From Parapedobacter lycopersici (GTDB taxonomy: Bacteria; Bacteroidota; Bacteroidia; Sphingobacteriales; Sphingobacteriaceae), in assembly GCF_024643285.1 (NCBI RefSeq), contig NZ_JAMSLW010000002.1, forward strand, positions 496,001-560,000: 64,000 bases of DNA, in the 5' to 3' direction. The notes below the pieces were generated by a model that was given only the letters and a program-made list of their open reading frames with translations, searched no databases and was not told the DNA's origin. Below, one piece after another: positions 58,320-64,000 of this stretch. The stretch's first letter is position 1. Each line of letters opens with the position of its first letter. The position numbers were made by a program, and so were the translations under genes.

Positions 58320-58322
58320 GGA

Positions 58323-58514
58323 TTATTCCTGTTTGTTTAGTTTAGACATATCCTGTTCATCGTCATCAATAGGCATATCCTTCATGTAGTCAATGTAATC
58401 TTTCCGCATGCGGAACAGCATCAGGCCAACGACAATGAAAAAGAGGAGAAAAATCCAGAGTGAAGCGATCAAGTACCATTCGTTTCCGTTTAAATCCGTT
58501 ATTTGCTTAAACAT
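58323..58514 (-). CDS. ccoQ: cbb3 oxidase subunit CcoQ
   Basis: This is a 63-residue single-span membrane protein (span about 13-34, WYLIASLWIFLLFFIVVGLM). It has a charged cytoplasmic tail, RMRKDYIDYMKDMPIDDDEQ. Its size, topology and position between ccoNO and ccoP identify it as CcoQ, a stabilising subunit; sequence conservation in this family is low. Short gaps on both sides support operon membership. Confidence 0.85.
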   Translation of the reverse strand: MFKQITDLNGNEWYLIASLWIFLLFFIVVGLMLFRMRKDYIDYMKDMPIDDDEQDMSKLNKQE

Positions 58515-58547
58515 AATCTCGTTTTTTTGTTAATATCTGCTGACTCA

Positions 58548-60677
58548 TCACTCCATGGAAGCCATTGGTGTTTCCTGCGCTTTGATATCGGTACCCAGTC
58601 GCTGTAAGTAGGCAATCATGGCAACAATTTCTGTGTCCGGACGAATCTGCACGTCGTTTTCTGCCAGATCGTCTGCAATTGCCTGGGCCTGCCTTTTCAG
58701 ATCATCGAGCGCTGCGCTGACGTATTCATCTGAATAGGGTACTCCCAGCAGACGCATCGCATTGAGTTTAGCCACTGTGGTACTGATATCCAGTGTTTGC
58801 TCGATCAGCCAGGGGTAGGCCGGCATAATGCTTCCCGGCGAAGTAATCGTCGGATCAAGCAGGTGGTCGAAATGCCATTTATTCGGATATTTCATTCCGA
58901 TGCGGTGCAGATCCGGCCCTGTACGCTTAGACCCCCAGAGGAAGGGGTGGTCATATACAAACTCACCGGCCTTACTGTATTCGCCATAACGGGCAGTTTC
59001 TGAACGGAAGGGGCGTACCGTCTGCGTATGGCAGTTGACGCACCCTTCACGGATATACAGGTCGCGCCCCTGCAGCTCCAGCGCCGTATAGGGCTGTACG
59101 CTGGTAATGGTAGGCACGTTGGACGAGATCATAAAGGTCGGCATCATCTGTACCATCCCACCGATCAGGATCACGATCAGTGCAAGGACCATAAACAACA
59201 CCGGTTTGCGTTCCAGCCGGCGATGCCTGGACCGTTCATTGACCAGTACAGGCGTTAATTCGGGGGCCTCCGCAGGTTCATTGGCCAGCAACCGGCCTTG
59301 TTTCATTGTTTTTACCAGGTTATATGTCATTAAAATGGCACCGCTCAGGTATAATGCGCCGCCAATGGCCCGCAGCATATGCATCGGAATAATCTGAAGT
59401 GTTGTCGCCAGGAAATTAGGATACTTTAACACTCCCTCCGGTGTAAACTCTTTCCACATGAGGCCCTGCACCACAGCTGCCCAGTACATCGGAATCGCAT
59501 AAAAGAGGATGCCCAATGTGCCAATCCAGAAATGGACCGAAGCAAGTTTCTTGGAGTACAGCTCGGTTTTGTAGATCCGGGGGATTAGCCAGTAGAGAAT
59601 GGCGAATGTCATAAACCCATTCCATCCCAATGCACCCACGTGCACGTGCGCTACAATCCAGTCGGTGAAGTGCGCGATCGCATTCACCTGTTTCAACGAA
59701 AGCATCGGGCCTTCGAACGTAGCCATGCCATATGCGGTAAGCGCCACCACCATGAATTTAAGGATGGGTTCCGTACGCACCTTATCCCATGCACCGCGCA
59801 GGGTAAGCAGCCCGTTGATCATGCCTCCCCAGCTTGGCGCAATGAGCATAATGGAAAATGCTACGCCGAGCGACTGCACCCATCCGGGTAACGATGTGTA
59901 CAACAGGTGGTGCGGACCGGCCCAGATGTAAATGAAGATCAATGACCAGAAATGGAGAATACTCAGCTTATAGGAGTAAATAGGCCGATTGGCCATTTTG
60001 GGCAAGAAATAATACATCATGCCTAAATAGGGGGTAGTGAGGAAAAACGCCACCGCATTGTGACCATACCACCACTGTACCAGGGCGTCCTGTACACCCG
60101 CATATAAGTAGTAACTCTTCCACATGGAAACCGGCAGCTGTACCGAGTTGACGATGTGCAGTACTGCCACCGTGACAAACGTGGCAATGTAGAACCAGAT
60201 GGCCACATACATGTGCCGCTCCCGCCGTTTAATGATGGTACCGAACATATTAATACCAAACACAACCCAGATGATGGTAATACCAATATCGATCGGGAGT
60301 TCCAGCTCGGCATATTCATGGGAGGTTGTGATGCCAAGCGGCAGGGTAATGGCCGCTGCCAGAATAATGAGCTGCCATCCCCAAAAGTGTACCCTGCTCA
60401 GCAAATCACTGTACATACGAGCCTTAAGAAGGCGTTGCAGTGAATAATAAGCGCCCATAAATATCGCGTTACCCACGAAAGCGAAAATGACCGCGTTGGT
60501 ATGCAATGGCCGTACCCTTCCGAAGGTCGTGTACTGAAGGTTGAAATTCATAAACGGCCAAACGAGTTGTACGGCAACCAATAGGCCCACGGTCATGCCC
60601 ACTATGCCCCAAACAATAGTGGCGATGCCAAAATCCCTGACGATTTTGTTGTCGTAATTAAATTTAGTTAGCTGCAT
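58548..60677 (-). CDS. ccoNO: cbb3 oxidase fused subunits CcoN and CcoO
   Basis: This fuses the catalytic heme-copper subunit CcoN (about 1-480) to the mono-heme cytochrome c subunit CcoO (about 490-709). The CcoN part has about twelve membrane helices; the heme and copper ligand regions include PLHTNAVIFAFVGNAIF, WYGHNAVAFFLTTPYLG and IVAHVHVGALGWNGF. The CcoO part starts with its own membrane anchor and has the heme motif CVNCH (546-550) in REGCVNCHTQTVRPFRSE. In Proteobacteria these are two genes; the fusion is common in Bacteroidota. A palindromic site lies just upstream. Confidence 0.97.
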   Translation of the reverse strand: MQLTKFNYDNKIVRDFGIATIVWGIVGMTVGLLVAVQLVWPFMNFNLQYTTFGRVRPLHTNAVIFAFVGNAIFMGAYYSLQRLLKARMYSDLLSRVHFWGWQLIILAAAITLPLGITTSHEYAELELPIDIGITIIWVVFGINMFGTIIKRRERHMYVAIWFYIATFVTVAVLHIVNSVQLPVSMWKSYYLYAGVQDALVQWWYGHNAVAFFLTTPYLGMMYYFLPKMANRPIYSYKLSILHFWSLIFIYIWAGPHHLLYTSLPGWVQSLGVAFSIMLIAPSWGGMINGLLTLRGAWDKVRTEPILKFMVVALTAYGMATFEGPMLSLKQVNAIAHFTDWIVAHVHVGALGWNGFMTFAILYWLIPRIYKTELYSKKLASVHFWIGTLGILFYAIPMYWAAVVQGLMWKEFTPEGVLKYPNFLATTLQIIPMHMLRAIGGALYLSGAILMTYNLVKTMKQGRLLANEPAEAPELTPVLVNERSRHRRLERKPVLFMVLALIVILIGGMVQMMPTFMISSNVPTITSVQPYTALELQGRDLYIREGCVNCHTQTVRPFRSETARYGEYSKAGEFVYDHPFLWGSKRTGPDLHRIGMKYPNKWHFDHLLDPTITSPGSIMPAYPWLIEQTLDISTTVAKLNAMRLLGVPYSDEYVSAALDDLKRQAQAIADDLAENDVQIRPDTEIVAMIAYLQRLGTDIKAQETPMASME

Positions 60678-60695
60678 GCTGTATTTGTTTTACGG

Positions 60696-60709
60696 CGGTA
60701 AAATTACCG
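60696..60709. promoter_or_regulatory. Inverted repeat and promoter-like element before ccoNO
   Basis: CGGTAA-AA-TTACCG (60696-60709) overlaps a minus-strand TAATTTTA, close to the -7 consensus, about 20 bases before the ccoNO ATG. An FNR-type TTGAT-N4-ATCAA was not found. A second short palindrome, GTGATCAC, lies near 60758. Confidence 0.4.
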
Positions 60710-60918
60710 TTACGGCCGGGGTGGGCGAGTGACATTGATTGGCTTTAAAAGTAATCGTGATCACAATTTTTGGGGTTCAAAATTGCTTCAACTGGCGCAC
60801 CTGTACAGGTATCGGCGCTTATCAGCCTATTCAGGAAGAAACAGTGAAATACGCACCGCGCAAACGGTAACGGACAACACCTACCGTGATAAACAGACAC
60901 ACCGCAATTGCCCTTCCG

Positions 60919-61137
60919 TCAGCTACGTGTTTGCTCCCGAGCGGCCGGTGCTGATTGCCGGTGTTCATTGCTTGGTCCGCAGTCCGTATCCTGAGCTACC
61001 TCGTCGTCAAACAATATTCTTACTGATGGCGTATACGTATCTTCATGCTGACCGGTTTTATTTGCCCAGAAGAAGGCCGCCAAAAAAATCAGTGCGATAA
61101 ATACGCTACAACCGATGAGGAAGAAAATAGCACTCAT
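60919..61137 (-). CDS. ccoS: cbb3 oxidase maturation protein CcoS
   Basis: This is a 72-residue single-span membrane protein (MSAIFFLIGCSVFIALIFLA, then AFFWANKTGQHED). The FFWANKTGQ block after the span is the family mark. The acidic and polar tail is longer than in most CcoS. It is needed for cofactor insertion into CcoN in other bacteria. It starts 9 bases after ccoI and ends 241 bases before ccoNO. Confidence 0.92.
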   Translation of the reverse strand: MSAIFFLIGCSVFIALIFLAAFFWANKTGQHEDTYTPSVRILFDDEVAQDTDCGPSNEHRQSAPAAREQTRS

Positions 61138-61146
61138 AAAAACAGA

Positions 61147-63543
61147 TCAGTTTAATTGACGCTTAACTGCATAGCAATGTGTCGCAATCGTGGTAAATCC
61201 AATGATGGTTACCGTGCTCAACGGCATCAGGACAGCCGCAAATAGCGGCGACATGGTGCCTAGCACGGCAAAGCTGAGCCCGACTACATTATAACTGAGC
61301 GAAATGCCAAAGCTGCAGTGAATGATCCTGACCGCATCTTTGGCAAACTGGAAAAACCGCGGCAATTTAATAAACGAACGACCATCAAGTATGGCATCAC
61401 AACCCGGCGAGAAATTATTAATATCGTCACTCACCGCGATACCGAAATCTGCCTGTTTAAGTGCCCCCGCATCGTTCAACCCGTCGCCCAGCATACAAAC
61501 CTGTTTGGTTCGCTGCTGCAGCTGCTGGATGTAATTTCGTTTTTCATCGGGCATCTGGTTAAATAGCAGTGTAGCACCCGGGGGAAAAAGCCGCTGGAGT
61601 ACCGGCAGGCTCCGGTCACGGTCGCCCGAAACCAGGTGCAACGAATAATCCGGCTGGAATTCGGTCAGCATATCGGTAAGCCCCTCCCGCCAGGGCTGAT
61701 CGACGCTGAAGAAACCTTTCACAACACCATTAATGGCGACAAAGACCTGACTGCCTGTTACCGTATCCGGCCGTAGCGACGCCCCAACAAAATCGGCACT
61801 GCCGATGCGGAGTGAGTCACCGCCGAGTCGTGCCATCATCCCTTTCCCGGCCTGCTCGCTGTAGGCCGAGACCGGCTTAAACTCAATAACGCGCAGCCAC
61901 TTTACAATCTCACGGCTCAGCGGGTGTACGGAGTTACGGCAAACCGATGCCACCATGCCCCGCTCATCCGTGGTCAGCTCCCCGTTAAACCGCATCGCTG
62001 CAGCTGCCGGCGACGAAATCGTGCCCGTTTTGTCAAAGACGAGGGTATCGACAGCGGCCATCCGCTCAATCATGCCGGTACTTTTTACATAGTATCTATT
62101 TTTATCAAAAATACTCAGTGCAGCGGAAAGTGTAAATGGACTGCTTAACGCCAGCGCACAGGGGCATGCAATAATAAGGACAGCCGTAAAGGCTCCCCAT
62201 GCCCGGCCACTATCTCCCTGGTACAGCCAAAAAGCAGCGGCTATCACCGCAATAAAGATTAAAACAGGTGTAAAATACCGACTTACCGTATTGCTAAAGG
62301 TGTGAAACTCCTTTTCCGTCACATCACCGCTATTATTCCACAACCGCGTCAAATAGCTTTGCGATACCGGTTTGGTTATTTCCAGCTCAATGGCATCCGC
62401 AGTCTGCCGGCCCCCGGCATAAATCACGTCTCCCTGTGTTTTCTGGACGGGTTCAGATTCTCCGGTAACAAAACTGAAGTCCAAAGCGGCATGTCCTTTA
62501 AGCAGGATCGCATCCGCCGGAATAATTTCGTTATTACGAATCAGAATCCGGTCGCCTACCTGTAAATCGGCAATGGGTACAGGCCGTTCGGTTTGACCGG
62601 TTATGCGGGTAACGGCCACCGGGAAATAAGAACGGTAATCGCGTTCAAACGAAATGTGGTGGTACGTACGCGCCTGCACCCAACGGCCCACAAGAATAAA
62701 AAAGACCAGTCCGCATAATGTATCTGCGAATCCGGGACCACTGCCACTCAGCACTTCCGAAGCCGTCCGGATGAACAGCACTGCAATCCCGAGGGCCAGC
62801 GGCACGTCGAGATTGAGCTGTCGCTGCTGTAGACTCTGCCAGGCCGACCGGAAATACCCCCGGGCACTGTACAGGAGTACTGGCAGGCAAAATGCCAGAT
62901 TCATCCATCCAAAAAAAACCGCGTATTTAACTTCAAAGGATGCCATTCCGAAATATTCCGGGAAACTGAGCATCATCGAATTGCCGAAGCAGAAGCCAGC
63001 AACTGCAATTTTAGCAACTAAACTGTGCTGATCCAATTTTTTTCCGGCTTTTACGACATCCTGCAACGTGATTTTAGGCTCGTATCCGATTCGGGTCAAC
63101 AGCGCAACCAGCTGTCGGAGGGACAGCTGCTCCTGTTGAAAAGTGATGCTGACCTGTTTCTTCATAAAATCACTTTGTGATGAAACAATACTCGGGTGAA
63201 GCTTATAAAGGTGTTCGAGTAGCCAGATGCACGAGCTGCAATGGATGGCCGGCACATAAAATGTAACGACGGTAACCGTTTCGTTTTTAAAATCGATCAG
63301 TGTATCGGCTATGGCCGGTTCATCCAGGTAGTCAGACCTGGAGGCTTGCCCCCGCTGCGAGCTGCCGGGATGTGTATTGTACCGGTAGTAGTGCTGCAGG
63401 TTGTGGCTATGCAGCACTTCATATACCGTTTTACAGCCTAAACAACAGAAGTAATGTCCATCCTGCCGATAGTCTTCGGTATAGGCATGATCACCGCAAT
63501 GGTAACAGGTCAATGCCGTAGCTGTATTTACCGTCGTACTCAT
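61147..63543 (-). CDS. ccoI: Copper-translocating P-type ATPase CcoI (FixI)
   Basis: This P1B ATPase exports copper for cbb3 oxidase assembly. It starts with a Cys-rich module (C13, C16, C33, C34, C37), followed by the HMA domain with HCSSC (101-105). About eight membrane helices follow, with the metal-site motif CPCALALSSPF. The phosphorylation motif is VFDKTGTISS, and the hinge GDGLNDAGALKQADFGIAVS is near the C-terminus. The ATG at 63543 is used because the apparent earlier start is a TTG; this gives 798 residues. It lies 5 bases after hemN. Confidence 0.96.
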   Translation of the reverse strand: MSTTVNTATALTCYHCGDHAYTEDYRQDGHYFCCLGCKTVYEVLHSHNLQHYYRYNTHPGSSQRGQASRSDYLDEPAIADTLIDFKNETVTVVTFYVPAIHCSSCIWLLEHLYKLHPSIVSSQSDFMKKQVSITFQQEQLSLRQLVALLTRIGYEPKITLQDVVKAGKKLDQHSLVAKIAVAGFCFGNSMMLSFPEYFGMASFEVKYAVFFGWMNLAFCLPVLLYSARGYFRSAWQSLQQRQLNLDVPLALGIAVLFIRTASEVLSGSGPGFADTLCGLVFFILVGRWVQARTYHHISFERDYRSYFPVAVTRITGQTERPVPIADLQVGDRILIRNNEIIPADAILLKGHAALDFSFVTGESEPVQKTQGDVIYAGGRQTADAIELEITKPVSQSYLTRLWNNSGDVTEKEFHTFSNTVSRYFTPVLIFIAVIAAAFWLYQGDSGRAWGAFTAVLIIACPCALALSSPFTLSAALSIFDKNRYYVKSTGMIERMAAVDTLVFDKTGTISSPAAAAMRFNGELTTDERGMVASVCRNSVHPLSREIVKWLRVIEFKPVSAYSEQAGKGMMARLGGDSLRIGSADFVGASLRPDTVTGSQVFVAINGVVKGFFSVDQPWREGLTDMLTEFQPDYSLHLVSGDRDRSLPVLQRLFPPGATLLFNQMPDEKRNYIQQLQQRTKQVCMLGDGLNDAGALKQADFGIAVSDDINNFSPGCDAILDGRSFIKLPRFFQFAKDAVRIIHCSFGISLSYNVVGLSFAVLGTMSPLFAAVLMPLSTVTIIGFTTIATHCYAVKRQLN

Positions 63544-63548
63544 AGGAT

Positions 63549-64000
63549 TCAAATGGACTGACTGAATAAGCCACTTTTATTCCCTCCCAAGGCAAGCCGC
63601 TGATCGAACGCCGTGCAAATATTCCGCAGGAAGGAGCGCCCGGTCGCTGTCACCTGGATTTCCGGGCCATGAATGGTAATCAAACCATCGTCCTGCATTG
63701 GGCGGAGCCGCCTCATGACATCGGCATCAGGTGCGACCGGATTCCCGAGTACCGTTAGCCCCCTGCACATGATATCCAATATATGGCGGCGCAGTACCAG
63801 GTCCTCCACGGTAAGTACGTGTCCCTTTATCAATGGAAATTTGCCTTCCTGTATATACGCGTAATATGTTTCCAGTTTTTTTACGTTTTGGGCGAAGGAA
63901 AACCAGGCATCACTGATGGAAGATACACCAAGTCCGATCAGCAAAGGAGTATAACGTTCAGTATATCCCATGAAATTGCGGTGCAGATTGCCTGCCGCGG
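63549..64000 (-). CDS. hemN: Oxygen-independent coproporphyrinogen III dehydrogenase, 3' part
   Basis: This radical-SAM heme-biosynthesis enzyme is cut by the window edge; only the C-terminal 149 or so codons are seen. The frame is open to the edge, and the visible GNLHRNFMGYTERYTPLLIG is the conserved HemN segment, followed by LGVSSISDAWFSFAQN and the C-terminal winged-helix-like domain. The N-terminal SAM motif lies outside. It is co-directional with ccoI, 5 bases apart. It would supply heme under low oxygen, in keeping with the cbb3 cluster. Confidence 0.95.
   Translation of the reverse strand, partial: AAGNLHRNFMGYTERYTPLLIGLGVSSISDAWFSFAQNVKKLETYYAYIQEGKFPLIKGHVLTVEDLVLRRHILDIMCRGLTVLGNPVAPDADVMRRLRPMQDDGLITIHGPEIQVTATGRSFLRNICTAFDQRLALGGNKSGLFSQSI

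Overview
This window looks like a chromosomal segment of a member of the Bacteroidota, most likely a Sphingobacteriaceae-type organism. GC content looks to be near 50 percent, judged by eye. The evidence is: many start regions carry the Bacteroidota -7 promoter element TAnnTTTG, sometimes with TTTG about 20 bases upstream; Shine-Dalgarno sequences are scarce; the F-type ATP synthase operon lacks the beta and epsilon genes; CcoN and CcoO are fused; and several families typical of the phylum are present (DUF3127, the bacilliredoxin BrxA/BrxB, OMP_b-brl_3 receptors, LptE-like lipoproteins). I see no rRNA, tRNA, CRISPR array, insertion sequence or prophage. Genus assignment is not possible from reading alone.

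Layout. 1-2824 (minus): start of a lipoprotein gene, pheS, and mutY-ssb. 3294-8154 (plus): miaB, a sigma-54 activator without a receiver domain, lptE, an acidic TPR-tailed protein and secG. 8360-10458: groES-groEL. 10550-16669: a large outer-membrane receptor-like barrel, clpS, fabH and a CapD/PglF-type sugar-nucleotide dehydratase. 16944-23176 (minus): dapF, an AtpI-like gene and atpB-E-F-H-A-G. 23466-31750: an HtrA/Deg protease, bacilliredoxin, ahcY, a CAP10/GT90 glycosyltransferase, a NadR-like kinase and carB. 31892-38502: a large conserved protein of unknown function, fumC, a lipoprotein, the OB-fold protein DUF3127, a THUMP rRNA methyltransferase and an HD hydrolase. 38496-45547: TM2 and DUF2752 membrane proteins, three secreted phosphodiester-cleaving enzymes in a row, DUF4197, a universal stress protein, pepT and a nitroreductase. 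45592-46790: an ECF sigma factor with an unusual anti-sigma/TonB-C fusion. 46901-52467: a fadN-fadA-fadE beta-oxidation operon in which fadE is broken by a one-base frameshift. 52748-54806: a 2OG-Fe(II) oxygenase and two paralogous small proteins. 54888-64000 (minus): a complete cbb3 oxidase locus, hemN-ccoI-ccoS-ccoNO-ccoQ-ccoP-ccoG-ccoH-safE.

How the genes work together. Most of the window is housekeeping: translation, protein folding and secretion, ATP synthesis, amino-acid and pyrimidine precursors, and the methyl cycle. The end of the window encodes a microaerobic respiratory chain with its copper-loading and heme-supply functions. The fad operon feeds reducing equivalents from fatty acids. 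A secreted set (phosphodiester glycosidase, glycerophosphodiester phosphodiesterase, EEP hydrolase) suggests scavenging of sugar-phosphate diesters outside the cytoplasm.

The items I find least explained are the 605-residue protein at 31892-33709, the duplicated small proteins at 53804-54806 with their shared hairpin core, the palindrome cluster at 33848-33887, the inverted repeat upstream of groES, the SSB-like acidic tip on DUF3127, and the anti-sigma/TonB-C fusion. I found no clear anti-phage or other wholly new multi-gene system.
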